Assembly (NCBI GenBank): GCA_025359485.1
Contig: JANYGA010000119.1
Location: forward strand, 1 to 39,448
Length of the DNA: 39,448 nucleotides
Reading direction: 5' to 3'
Source of the DNA: Rhodospirillales bacterium
Lineage (GTDB): Bacteria; Vulcanimicrobiota; Vulcanimicrobiia; Vulcanimicrobiales; Vulcanimicrobiaceae
In this document: one piece after another, positions 1 through 7,076 of the stretch
Layout: each line of letters begins with the position of its first letter
Position numbering within the stretch: position 1 is the first letter of the stretch
Notes under the pieces: generated by a model
Database searches by the model: none
Told to the model about the DNA's origin: nothing
Seen by the model: only the letters and a program-made list of their open reading frames with translations
Position numbers and translations under genes: made by a program

Positions 1-236
1 CGCGCGACGGCGCGCCCGTCTCCATGCCGATGGCGTGGGCCGAGATAGAGGCCCTGGCGCGCAAACGCCCGCGTGGCAAGGCAGCGCTCGCGGGCACCGA
101 GGGCGAATTCGCTCGCTTCACGATTGCAAATGCCCCCGCGATGCTCGCCGAACGCGGCGATCTCTGGGGCGGCGCATCGTGGCGCGAACAGCAACTCGAA
201 CCCGCGCTCGCCGCCGCGCAAGCGACTTGGAGGTAG
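1..236 (+). CDS. ligD: LigD-type NHEJ polymerase/ligase, C-terminal end (partial)
   Basis: Only the last 77 codons are present; the gene runs in from the left edge and ends with TAG at 234-236. The visible residues begin RDGAPVSMPMAW and continue with a segment in which a W-x-E-I follows, then FTIANAP and a short C-terminal helix. This is the usual end of the LigD primase/polymerase domain, where a G-x-P-V-S-x-P motif precedes W-x-E-L. In that family the domain adds nucleotides at broken ends during non-homologous end joining. The Ku gene starts three bases after the stop, which strongly supports the call. Whether ligase and nuclease domains are also present upstream cannot be seen; it could equally be a stand-alone LigD polymerase. 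Confidence 0.8.
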   Translation, partial: RDGAPVSMPMAWAEIEALARKRPRGKAALAGTEGEFARFTIANAPAMLAERGDLWGGASWREQQLEPALAAAQATWR

Positions 237-239
237 GCC

Positions 240-1091
240 GTGGCCCACGCGATTTGGACCGGAGCGATCAACTTCGGGCTCGTGACGATTCCGGTAAAAT
301 TGCAAACCGCGATCCGCACGAACGATCTCAAATTCAATTTCTTGCACAAGACCGACGAGGGTCGCATCAATAACGTTCGCCGCTGTTCGATCGATGGCGA
401 AGAAGTCGGTTTCGGCGATCTCGTCAAGGGCTTCGAATACGAGAAGGGTCGTTACGTCATCATCAGCGATGAAGACTTCGATCGCGTCAACGTGGAGGCG
501 ACGCAATCGGTCGATATCGTTCAGTTCGTCGATCTCGCGGAGATCGACCCGATGTTTTTCGACAAGCCGTATTATCTCGAGCCCGAGAAGCGCGGCCGCC
601 ACGCCTACGCGCTTCTGCGCGAGGCGCTTCGCGAATCGGGCAAAGTCGGCATCGCGAAAGTCGTGATTCGCTCGCGCGAACATCTCGCGGCACTCAAGCC
701 GAGCGGCGATGCGCTCGTTCTCGAGCTCATGCACTTTGCCGATGAGATCGTCGAGACGTCGACGCTCGACCTGCCCGCGAGTGAAAAGCCGGTCGCAAAC
801 GAAATGAAAGTCGCGAAGATGCTCATCGACACGATGACGGAAGCGTTCCATCCCGAGACGTTCAAAGATTCCTATCGCGAGCAGATGATGGCGATGATCG
901 AGGCGCGTGCCGCGGGCAAAGATCTGCCCAAAGGCGAGACCAAAGCGCCCGTGCGCGACAACGTCGTCAATCTCATGGACGTGTTGCAGAAGAGTCTCGA
1001 AGCGTCGAAGAAACGTGGCGACGCGGCGTCGGCCTCACACGACGAAGCCGCACCGAAAAAGAAACCACGGCGTAAATCGTCGGCGGCTTGA
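240..1091 (+). CDS. ku: Ku, DNA end-binding protein of NHEJ
   Basis: Prokaryotic Ku, 283 residues, a usual length for the family. It forms a homodimeric ring that threads onto double-strand DNA ends and recruits LigD. The N-terminus (MAHAIWTGAINFGLVTIPVKL) is the Ku signature, and the core beta-barrel/bridge region follows to about residue 235 (SREHLAALKP and LMHFADEI are recognisable Ku segments). The last 30 residues are rich in Lys, Arg and Ala (KKRGDAAS, then APKKKPRRKS), the kind of basic tail known in some bacterial Ku proteins to help DNA binding. The GTG start at 240 is chosen because a GGAGG ribosome site lies at 229-233 with six bases between. Three bases separate it from ligD, so the two are an operon. 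Confidence 0.95.
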   Translation: MAHAIWTGAINFGLVTIPVKLQTAIRTNDLKFNFLHKTDEGRINNVRRCSIDGEEVGFGDLVKGFEYEKGRYVIISDEDFDRVNVEATQSVDIVQFVDLAEIDPMFFDKPYYLEPEKRGRHAYALLREALRESGKVGIAKVVIRSREHLAALKPSGDALVLELMHFADEIVETSTLDLPASEKPVANEMKVAKMLIDTMTEAFHPETFKDSYREQMMAMIEARAAGKDLPKGETKAPVRDNVVNLMDVLQKSLEASKKRGDAASASHDEAAPKKKPRRKSSAA

Positions 1092-1102
1092 CCGCGCGCG
1101 GT
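1091..1102. repeat. 12-base perfect palindrome at a convergent junction
   Basis: ACCGCGCGCGGT lies exactly between the Ku stop (TGA 1089-1091) and the stop of the flavoprotein on the other strand. It is self-complementary over all 12 bases. It could act as a GC hairpin slowing transcription from both sides, but it has no loop and no T-run, so a terminator role is only a guess. Confidence 0.3.
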
Positions 1103-2490
1103 TAGCGCGCGAGCGTCTCCGCGAAATCTTCGGCGACGCGCGCGTAGATTTCGCCCATCGTGGGATGGAGGTGCGGCATCTCGGCGACCTCGCGCGTGGT
1201 CGCGCCCCGATCGATGAGCGCGATCGCTTCCCCGATGAGATCGATCGCATCGTCGCCAACGATCGTCACGCCGAGAATGCGGCCGTCGTGCCGCGCGATC
1301 ATCTTCACGAAACCTTCCGCCATATCGGAAACGAGCGCCTTGCCGACGTCGGAAAACGGATGGCGCCGCACGTCGAACGCGATGTCGCGTTCGCGACACG
1401 CGTGCTCCGTGAGGCCTGCGACCGCGACTTGCGGTTGCGTGTACACGGCGTGCGCTTCGAAGCGATCGAAGTCGGCGGCGAGCGACGTGCCGTCGAGCGC
1501 GTTTCGTGCGGCGAGTCGTCCCGTATATTCGGCAACGTGCACGAGGCAACGTCGGCCGATGACATCGCCCGCGGCGAAGATCGCGGGATTGCTCGAGCGC
1601 AGCGCCGCATCGACGACCACGCCGCCGCGTGCGTCGCACGTAACGCCCGCGCGTTCGAGATCGAGCGAGGCGACGCTCGGCACACGATGACTCGCGAGCA
1701 TGATCGCATCGACGTCGATCCGGGCTTCGCCCGCGCGCTCGCGCACGTTCACGCAATGCTTCGCGCCCGAACCATCGTGCGGCTCGACGATCGAAACGAT
1801 GTCGCAGCCGACGCGCACGTCGACGCCGTCGCGCGCGAGAGCGCGGGCGATCGCTTCGCCGACATCGGGGTCTTCGTTGCGAAGCAGCGTCGCCTCGCGT
1901 TGAAGGAGCGTGACCCGCGCACCGAGCCGCGCGAAATACTGCGCGAACTCGCAGCCGACGGGACCGCCGCCGATCACGGCGAGGCGCTGCGGCGCTTCCG
2001 TCATCTCGAGCGCTTCATCGCTCGTGAAATACGTCGCACGCGCGAGGCCCGGAATCGCCGGTGCGACGATATGCGATCCCGTCGCGATCACGAAGGCATC
2101 GGCCATTACATGCCGATCGTCGATCGCGATCGTATCGTGCGAGACGAAACGCGCGAGGCCGCGCGAGAGCGGATAGGCTTCCAAATCGTGGATGCGATCG
2201 TTCGCGAAATATTCCACGAGTTCGCGTTTGCGCGCGACGACCGCTCGGAGATCGATGCGTTCCGCGGCAACGCGAACGCCGAGATGCGACGCGCTTTCCA
2301 CGTCGCCGAGACGCTCGGTCGAACTCAGTAACGTTTTTGCCGGCATGCAGCCTCGGCGGATACACGTTCCCCCGAGTTCGCCCGGCCCGCTCACGAGCAT
2401 CACGGAGCGACCGCGGGCGCGAGCGGCCTCCGCGGCCGCGAACCCCGCCGTCCCGGCACCGATAACGCAAAGATCGACACGCTCGCTCAT
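1102..2490 (-). CDS. Dihydrolipoyl dehydrogenase-like flavoprotein disulfide reductase (putative E3)
   Basis: A 462-residue class I pyridine nucleotide-disulfide oxidoreductase. FAD motif GAGTAG is at 11-16. The redox disulfide is C43/C48 in GGTCIRRGCMPAK. The NAD motif is GGGPVG at about 174-179, the second FAD motif is AAGDV at 306-310, and the C-terminal dimerisation domain carries the active-site HPT with H442 and E447. These are the marks of lipoamide dehydrogenase and its mercuric reductase/soluble transhydrogenase relatives; extra Hg-binding cysteines are not visible. The family reoxidises dihydrolipoamide with NAD+. It could serve the E2-E1 fusion at 7077, but it is not in that operon. 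Odd point: the segment before the second half of the NAD domain reads MLASHRVPS where the family normally has a GRxPN pattern. No strong ribosome site is seen before the ATG. Confidence 0.75.
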   Translation of the reverse strand: MSERVDLCVIGAGTAGFAAAEAARARGRSVMLVSGPGELGGTCIRRGCMPAKTLLSSTERLGDVESASHLGVRVAAERIDLRAVVARKRELVEYFANDRIHDLEAYPLSRGLARFVSHDTIAIDDRHVMADAFVIATGSHIVAPAIPGLARATYFTSDEALEMTEAPQRLAVIGGGPVGCEFAQYFARLGARVTLLQREATLLRNEDPDVGEAIARALARDGVDVRVGCDIVSIVEPHDGSGAKHCVNVRERAGEARIDVDAIMLASHRVPSVASLDLERAGVTCDARGGVVVDAALRSSNPAIFAAGDVIGRRCLVHVAEYTGRLAARNALDGTSLAADFDRFEAHAVYTQPQVAVAGLTEHACRERDIAFDVRRHPFSDVGKALVSDMAEGFVKMIARHDGRILGVTIVGDDAIDLIGEAIALIDRGATTREVAEMPHLHPTMGEIYARVAEDFAETLAR

Positions 2491-2531
2491 ACAGCGGTAG
2501 CTACCCGCTCTGCCACGATACTATTGCGCGA

Positions 2532-3692
2532 TTAAGCTATGGCGTTGCGACGCGTCGCGACGATTCCGAGGACGAGGGCGACGAAAGCGAAGAACGCCGA
2601 GATCGCACCCGTCCAGCCCGCACCATAGGTCGCGAGCACGGCGGCGCTGATCGTCGGCATGACGACCCCGGCCACGGATTCGAGCGACGAACCCGCGCCG
2701 AGCACGGTGCCGCGAAGATGCTCGGGCGCGGCGTTCGTCAGGAGCGTCGCGAGCGTGGCGTTGGTGACGGAGAGTGCGAATGCGAAGATGATTTGCGTGA
2801 GGAAGAGCGCGATCGCTCCGTGCATGAATGGTACGGTAACGAAATAAACGCACGCTGCCGCGAAGCCAACGTTCGAGGTGAGTCGCACGCCGAAGCGATC
2901 GACCATGCGGCCCACGACGCCGAGTTGGAAGACGATGCTCATCGCGCCGAAGCCCGCAAAAAAATAGCTCGTCTCGGTCGGCCCGAAACCCGCGACCGCT
3001 GCGAGCACGAGGGCGAAGACGGCGAACCACGCGTAGAGCGCGAGTGAATAGGCGAGCTTCTGGACGAGCACGGGTGAGACGTGGACGTCGCCGAGCGAGC
3101 GTACGATGTCGCGAAAGCCGCTGCTCTCGGCTTTTTCGCCGTGTTCGGCAACGTCTTCGGGCAAGAAGAAAATCGTGGCGATCAGCGTGAGCACTTGCAA
3201 TCCCGCAGCGAGCAAAAATGGCATCGCGTAGCCGAATCGCGCGAGCAACAGGCCGCCCGCAACGGGACCGAGCACGAGTCCCGCGGAGAACGCGGCACCG
3301 ACGAATGCGAACGCGCGCGAGCGTTCCTCGGGCTCGACGCGATCGGCAACGTAGGCTTGCGTGACGGAGATATTTCCGCCGGAAATGCCTTCGATGATCC
3401 GCGCGACGAAAACCCAAAACAGCGTCGGTGCGAAGGCGAGCCCCGCCCACCCGATCGTCGCGCCGATCTGCGAGATGATGAGCACGCGTTTGCGTCCGAT
3501 GCGATCGCTGATGTTTCCCCAAAGTGGTCCCGCGAGAAATTGACAGAGTGCGAAGACGGCGAAGAGGACGCCGACCAAAATCGTTGAGGCACCAAAGTGC
3601 TTCACGTAATACGGCAAGATCGGAATCAGAATACTGAACCCGAGGATGTCGATGAACGTGATGCCTAAAATCGGAAAGAGTTTGGCGAACAC
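2532..3692 (-). CDS. MFS transporter, TetA-like drug exporter group
   Basis: An inner-membrane protein of 386 residues, about 12 hydrophobic segments, the usual size for a DHA1-type major facilitator. The first helix (FPILGITFIDILGFSILIP) and following LPYYV match the tetracycline-efflux group. The loop between helices 2 and 3 carries motif A, GNISDRIGRKR (about 59-69). Helix 5 has the antiporter-type GPVAGG motif. The family exports small molecules against protons; the substrate cannot be told from sequence. It lies 41 bases downstream of no coding partner on its own side and is followed by the E3-like gene on the same strand, so the two may be co-transcribed. Resistance is not implied: many chromosomal members have unknown housekeeping substrates. 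Confidence 0.85.
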   Translation of the reverse strand: MFAKLFPILGITFIDILGFSILIPILPYYVKHFGASTILVGVLFAVFALCQFLAGPLWGNISDRIGRKRVLIISQIGATIGWAGLAFAPTLFWVFVARIIEGISGGNISVTQAYVADRVEPEERSRAFAFVGAAFSAGLVLGPVAGGLLLARFGYAMPFLLAAGLQVLTLIATIFFLPEDVAEHGEKAESSGFRDIVRSLGDVHVSPVLVQKLAYSLALYAWFAVFALVLAAVAGFGPTETSYFFAGFGAMSIVFQLGVVGRMVDRFGVRLTSNVGFAAACVYFVTVPFMHGAIALFLTQIIFAFALSVTNATLATLLTNAAPEHLRGTVLGAGSSLESVAGVVMPTISAAVLATYGAGWTGAISAFFAFVALVLGIVATRRNAIA

Positions 3693-3753
3693 GAACCTAC
3701 GACGCCGTTCGTGCAGGCGTTGTGTCGCGGTGGGAGCGAGGGAGCCCTAGGCG

Positions 3754-4647
3754 CTAGGCGCTTTGCGAGAGAACGTTTGCGTAGGCGTCGCCTTCGAGCG
3801 ATACGATGATCGAGGGCGCCTGCGGCGTCCAGGCGAGATCCGCCCGCGCACGCTCGGCCGTAATCGCTTGGTCGAGAGCCAGGCACTCGCCGAAATGGCC
3901 CATCATGCGCGCGGGAACGGTTGCGGTCTCGCCGCCCTTGCCCGCACCTCGGCTCGCAGCCGCCGCGATCTCGGCGACGGTAAAGCGATCGTCGTTTGCG
4001 GCATTGTAGGCCCGTCCCGGACGTCCGCGTTCGAGGGCGAGCGCAACGAGGTCGCCGAGATCGCCGACGTCGATCGTGGCCCAGCGGTTGCGGCCGTCGC
4101 CAACGATCGTTGCGGCGCCACGTTCGCGCGCGCTCGCAACGAACATGGTCGCGATCCCGCCTCCGCGACCGTACACGATTCCGGGCCGAATGATGAGCGC
4201 GCGAACGCCGAGTTTGGTCATTTCGATCGTCGCTCGCTCGAGCTCGACCCGGCGCGCGACGAATGCTGGGGGCATCAGCGGCGCGTCTTCCGTTGCCGGC
4301 GAATCGCCCGTCGCGCCGTAGACCCACGAGCCGCTGATGTAGACGAAGGTTTTTTCGGTGCCGGCGAGCCCTTTGCGAATCGCGCGGAGCGCACCGTTAT
4401 CGACGGCGAACGGATCGGCATCGGTCACGTTGACGCAATAGACGACGGCGTCGACGTTACGGACGGCATCGACGAGCGTTTGCGGCTTTGCGGCGTCGGC
4501 AGAAATCGATGGTGTGCCGCGAGCGGCGAGTTTTGCTTTGGCGGCGTCGCTTCGAGCCGTTCCCATGGTGTTGTGACCGCGCGCGCGCAGCGCTTCGTCG
4601 ACCGCGCTACCGATGTAACCGGTGGCGCCGATGAGGAGGACGTTCAT
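3754..4647 (-). CDS. NAD(P)-binding epimerase-like atypical SDR
   Basis: 297 residues starting MNVLLIGATGYIGSAV, an extended-SDR nucleotide-binding motif (G7, G10, G13). The ATG at 4647 is chosen because the Rossmann fold starts at once; the frame stays open for another 125 codons upstream but that part has no recognisable sequence and overlaps a gene on the other strand. The middle has VVYCVNVTDADP and FVYISGSWVYG, as in NAD-dependent epimerases, and IIRPGIVYGRGGG is a typical late motif. The canonical YxxxK pair is not obvious: where it is expected the sequence reads FVARRVELE. It is therefore likely an atypical SDR, either a sensor-like nucleotide-binding protein or an enzyme with altered chemistry. 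It is transcribed away from the transporter at 4741. Stops TAG occur at the end within a tandem TAGGCGC repeat. Confidence 0.75.
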   Translation of the reverse strand: MNVLLIGATGYIGSAVDEALRARGHNTMGTARSDAAKAKLAARGTPSISADAAKPQTLVDAVRNVDAVVYCVNVTDADPFAVDNGALRAIRKGLAGTEKTFVYISGSWVYGATGDSPATEDAPLMPPAFVARRVELERATIEMTKLGVRALIIRPGIVYGRGGGIATMFVASARERGAATIVGDGRNRWATIDVGDLGDLVALALERGRPGRAYNAANDDRFTVAEIAAAASRGAGKGGETATVPARMMGHFGECLALDQAITAERARADLAWTPQAPSIIVSLEGDAYANVLSQSA

Positions 4648-4740
4648 ATATACGGGGTGTCGGCTAGTCCGGCATGCGCTATGAGCGTTCGTATGCCGAC
4701 GCAACTGGAACGTGATGCGTTGGGTTGCGTCGCTCGTACT
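4648..4740. promoter_or_regulatory. Divergent intergenic region, epimerase-like gene / EamA transporter
   Basis: Ninety-three bases between two divergent starts must hold promoters for both. An eight-base word ATGAGCGT occurs at 4681 and again at 4741; both ATGs are in frame with the transporter, so 4681 is an alternative start adding 20 residues without membrane character. No convincing -10/-35 pair can be named. Confidence 0.35.
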
Positions 4741-5616
4741 ATGAGCGTGAGAGCCCAAGGGCCGGTCGGCGTAGCGATCGCGATCTTCTTCATTTTTCTC
4801 TGGGCGTCGGCGTACGTGCCGAGCAAGATCGCATCGACGCAATCGGACCCCCTGTGGTTCCTCGCCTTGCGGTTCGCAACGGCCGGTTCGATCCTCGCCG
4901 TGCTCGCACGCGTCTACGGGAACGTGTTCCCGCGCACGCTTCGCGGGTGGCTCGTCGCGGGCGGACTCGGTATTCTCGCAAACTCCCTGTATCTCGGTCT
5001 TACCTATACCGCGTTGCACCATCTCTCGTCCGGAATGGGCGCCATCATTGCGAGTACGAATCCGCTCGTGCTCGGGCTCGTCGCACCGAAACTCCTTGGC
5101 GAAAAATTAACGATGCGCAAAGCGCTCGGGCTCGCGCTCGGTTTCGGCGGCGTGATCGCGGTCGTTTTGGCACGTGGTGGCAGCGCTTCGGCCGCGCCGG
5201 GCGACGTGCTCCTCGCGTTTCTCGGCGTCTGCGCGAGCGTCGCATCGACGCTGCTGTACAAGCGCGCCGCGATGGGGACGAGTTTGCTCGCGATCAACGC
5301 GATCCAACTCATCGTCGCGGGTCTCGTCCTCGTGCCGGTCGCGTTCCTGACGGTCGGCACGCCGCACGCGCATATCACTCCCGAACTCATCGTATCGTTC
5401 GCGTATCTCGTCCTCGTGCTCAGCGTCGGCGCATCGCTGATCTGGTTCTGGTTGCTCTCGCACGGCGAAGCGAGTCGCGTGAGTGCGTTCTATTACCTCA
5501 CGCCCGTCTTCGGTCTCGCACTCGCCGCGCTGATCTTGCACGAGCCCGTGCACGCGAGCGATCTCGTCGGGCTCGCGGCGATCGCGGGCGGAATCACACT
5601 CGTCCAGCGCGCATGA
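4741..5616 (+). CDS. EamA/DMT-family transporter
   Basis: 291 residues with about ten hydrophobic helices in two EamA repeats, the standard drug/metabolite transporter plan. The first helix (VGVAIAIFFIFLWASAYVPSK) contains the FxWxS/A motif of the family, and ALHHLSSGMGAIIASTNPL is the typical end of helix 4. The second repeat starts around residue 155 (APGDVLLAFLGVCASVASTLLYKR). Families of this type export amino acids or other metabolites; the substrate is unknown. ATG 4741 is chosen as it begins just before helix 1; an in-frame ATG 60 bases earlier is possible. The stop overlaps the start of the next gene (ATGA at 5613-5616), so the two are translated together. Confidence 0.85.
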   Translation: MSVRAQGPVGVAIAIFFIFLWASAYVPSKIASTQSDPLWFLALRFATAGSILAVLARVYGNVFPRTLRGWLVAGGLGILANSLYLGLTYTALHHLSSGMGAIIASTNPLVLGLVAPKLLGEKLTMRKALGLALGFGGVIAVVLARGGSASAAPGDVLLAFLGVCASVASTLLYKRAAMGTSLLAINAIQLIVAGLVLVPVAFLTVGTPHAHITPELIVSFAYLVLVLSVGASLIWFWLLSHGEASRVSAFYYLTPVFGLALAALILHEPVHASDLVGLAAIAGGITLVQRA

Positions 5617-6389
5617 AGGCGCCGATGCATGACCGTGTTGCCCTCGTTACCGGTGGCTCGCGAGGGATCGGTGCGGACGTCGTCCGCGCGCTCGCTCGCG
5701 ACGGGACGCGCGTTTTTTTTACCTACGCAAATGCTGCGGGGGCCGCGCACGCGCTCGTTGCGGAACTCGGTGAGGCGACGGTCGCGTGCGCGCAGAGCGA
5801 CGTCGGCGATCCCGCCGCGCACGAACCGCTCGTCGCGCGGACGATCGCGCGGTTCGGTCGCATCGATACACTGGTAAACAATGCCGGAATTTTTGCCGAG
5901 AACCCATTCGACGGAGATGATTTCGCAGCGTGGCGTGCCGGTTGGAAGCGCACGTTCGACGTCAATCTCTTCGGTGCGGTCGATCTCGCGTACGTGGCGA
6001 TGCAGCAGATGCGCGCGCAAGATGTGGTCGCGCACGGCGTGCGCGGGCGCGTGATCAACGTCGCATCGCGCGCCGCGCATCGCGGTGAGATGACGTTTGC
6101 GGATTACGGTGCGAGCAAAGCGGCACTCGTGAACTTCACCAAATCGATCGCTCGCGGATGTGCCCGAGCCGGCATCGTCGCCTTCGCCGTCGCGCCCGGT
6201 TTCATCGAAACGGATATGGCGACGGAGACGCTCGCAGAATCGGGCCCGGCGATTCGCGGCGATATTCCGTCCGGACGCGTCGGTGGCCCGGATGAAGTCG
6301 CGAGCATCGTCGCGTTTCTCGCATCGGGCGGCGCGGATTACGCAACGGGCACCACGATCGACGTCAACGGCGCCTCGTACGTGCGATAA
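5613..6389 (+). CDS. Short-chain dehydrogenase/reductase (classical SDR)
   Basis: 258 residues, a classical SDR. The cofactor motif is TGGSRGIG (13-20), followed by NNAG (89-92) and a complete catalytic tetrad N118, S152, Y165, K169 (YGASK). The C-terminal part APGFIETDM and DVNGASY is as in FabG-like reductases. Such enzymes reduce ketones or oxidise alcohols with NAD(P)H; the sequence does not fix the substrate. The VFFTYANAA after the second strand lacks a clear Asp for NAD, and the Arg/Lys-free loop leaves the cofactor open. Its ATG lies inside the transporter's stop (ATGA), giving translational coupling, which suggests that the transporter and reductase act on related compounds. An internal ATG at 5625 is an alternative start. 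Confidence 0.88.
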   Translation: MKAPMHDRVALVTGGSRGIGADVVRALARDGTRVFFTYANAAGAAHALVAELGEATVACAQSDVGDPAAHEPLVARTIARFGRIDTLVNNAGIFAENPFDGDDFAAWRAGWKRTFDVNLFGAVDLAYVAMQQMRAQDVVAHGVRGRVINVASRAAHRGEMTFADYGASKAALVNFTKSIARGCARAGIVAFAVAPGFIETDMATETLAESGPAIRGDIPSGRVGGPDEVASIVAFLASGGADYATGTTIDVNGASYVR

Positions 6390-6428
6390 CAGGGTCGCTC
6401 GCGACCTACGCGAACGATGTGCGACCGT

Positions 6429-6512
6429 GCCCTGGTGGCGGAATTGGTAGACGCGCTGGTTTCAGGTATCAGTAATCGCAAGGTTGTGGGGGTTCGAGTC
6501 CCTTCCTGGGCA
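6429..6512 (+). tRNA. tRNA-Leu (anticodon CAG)
   Basis: An 84-base class II tRNA. D arm GGCGGAATTGGTAGAC, anticodon loop TTCAGGT with CAG, a long variable arm (AATC-GCAA-GGTT), and T arm GGGGG-TTCGAGT-CCCTT are all recognisable and match bacterial tRNA-Leu(CAG). The 3' end is followed by CGA, so CCA is not encoded. The seven-base acceptor stem is GCCCTGG against CCTGGGC, which leaves a T-T mismatch at pair 5-68; the last two T-stem pairs are G-T. A small hairpin (ggtcg-ctcg-cgacc, 6393-6406) lies between the dehydrogenase stop and the tRNA. Confidence 0.93.
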
Positions 6513-6523
6513 CGACGATCGAA

Positions 6524-6554
6524 AAGCCCCGTGCACGACACGGGGCTTCGTTTT
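6524..6554. terminator. Bidirectional Rho-independent terminator
   Basis: A ten-base perfect stem (AAGCCCCGTG / CACGGGGCTT) with a five-base loop, 6524-6548, followed by CGTTTT and preceded by GAAAA. It ends the tRNA-Leu transcript on the plus strand and, read the other way, would end the copper-protein transcript, whose stop is at 6563. Confidence 0.85.
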
Positions 6555-6562
6555 GCGTCGCG

Positions 6563-6937
6563 CTATTTCACGATGATCTTGGCATGCATGTAGCGATGGT
6601 AGGTGCAGTAGTACGCGTACGTTCCGGGTTTGTCGAAGGTGTGTCGGAACGTCGCGCCCGTCGGCATGTCGCCCGAATCGAAGGCCCTATCGTCGGCTGC
6701 CACCGTGTGGCCGACGGTGTCAGAGTTTTTGAAGAGCACGGTATCGCCGACCTTGATCGTGACGGGATCGGGCGTAAAGGCGTAATCTTTCGTGTCGACG
6801 ATGGCGGCGGGCGACGCGGTGGGAGCCGGGGAAGCGGTCGCGGTCGTCACGGGTTCCGCGATACTACGATGCGGCGCGACTGCGAACATCGCGGTTAAAA
6901 CGAGACCGGCTGCGAGGGCGTACGAGGCGGGTTTCAT
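6563..6937 (-). CDS. Secreted cupredoxin (plastocyanin/amicyanin-like)
   Basis: 124 residues. A signal peptide occupies about the first 27 residues (MKPASYALAAGLVLTAMFAV, cut near SIA-EP), followed by an Ala/Pro/Thr/Ser linker and a single cupredoxin domain from about 47. All four type-1 copper ligands are visible: H77 in VGHTV, then C111, H114 and M117 in YYCTYHRYMH. The segment DYAFTPDPVTIKVGDTVLFKN is typical of amicyanin-like proteins. Such proteins carry single electrons outside the membrane or in the periplasm. It is a single-gene unit ending at the shared terminator; no partner oxidase or dehydrogenase is adjacent, so the redox partners are unknown. Confidence 0.9.
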   Translation of the reverse strand: MKPASYALAAGLVLTAMFAVAPHRSIAEPVTTATASPAPTASPAAIVDTKDYAFTPDPVTIKVGDTVLFKNSDTVGHTVAADDRAFDSGDMPTGATFRHTFDKPGTYAYYCTYHRYMHAKIIVK

Positions 6938-7076
6938 GGTTGTGTGGCCTCCAAGTGAGGGTTCGTTGCCGCGGCAACGCGGAGCGGCCGGTCTGCTTTG
7001 GACCGACCAAAAGCGGAGGCGGGTTCCGTCTCGCGCTTTAGAATTGGAACTGTTGTGCTAACAGAATCGTCACGTC
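6938..7076. promoter_or_regulatory. Divergent control region, cupredoxin / 2-oxoglutarate dehydrogenase
   Basis: 139 bases with no gene. It carries two inverted repeats: CGGTC-N7-GACCG near 6988-7005 and CTGTT-GTGCT-AACAG at 7050-7064, the latter ending 12 bases before the GTG start at 7077. The second could be an operator or a hairpin at the leader of the big gene. No clear -10/-35 elements were recognised, and no strong Shine-Dalgarno precedes the GTG. Confidence 0.35.

Noticed and set aside
907-2331. Long plus-strand open frame of 474 codons opposite the E3-like gene
   Set aside because: Arg/His/Asp-rich translation with no family pattern, antisense to a gene with clear catalytic motifs. 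It is a by-product of GC-rich codon use.
2491-2531. tRNA-like D-arm sequence on the minus strand (GTGGCAGAGCGGGTAG)
   Set aside because: No anticodon arm, T arm or acceptor pairing follows. It is only an imperfect palindrome in a 41-base gap.
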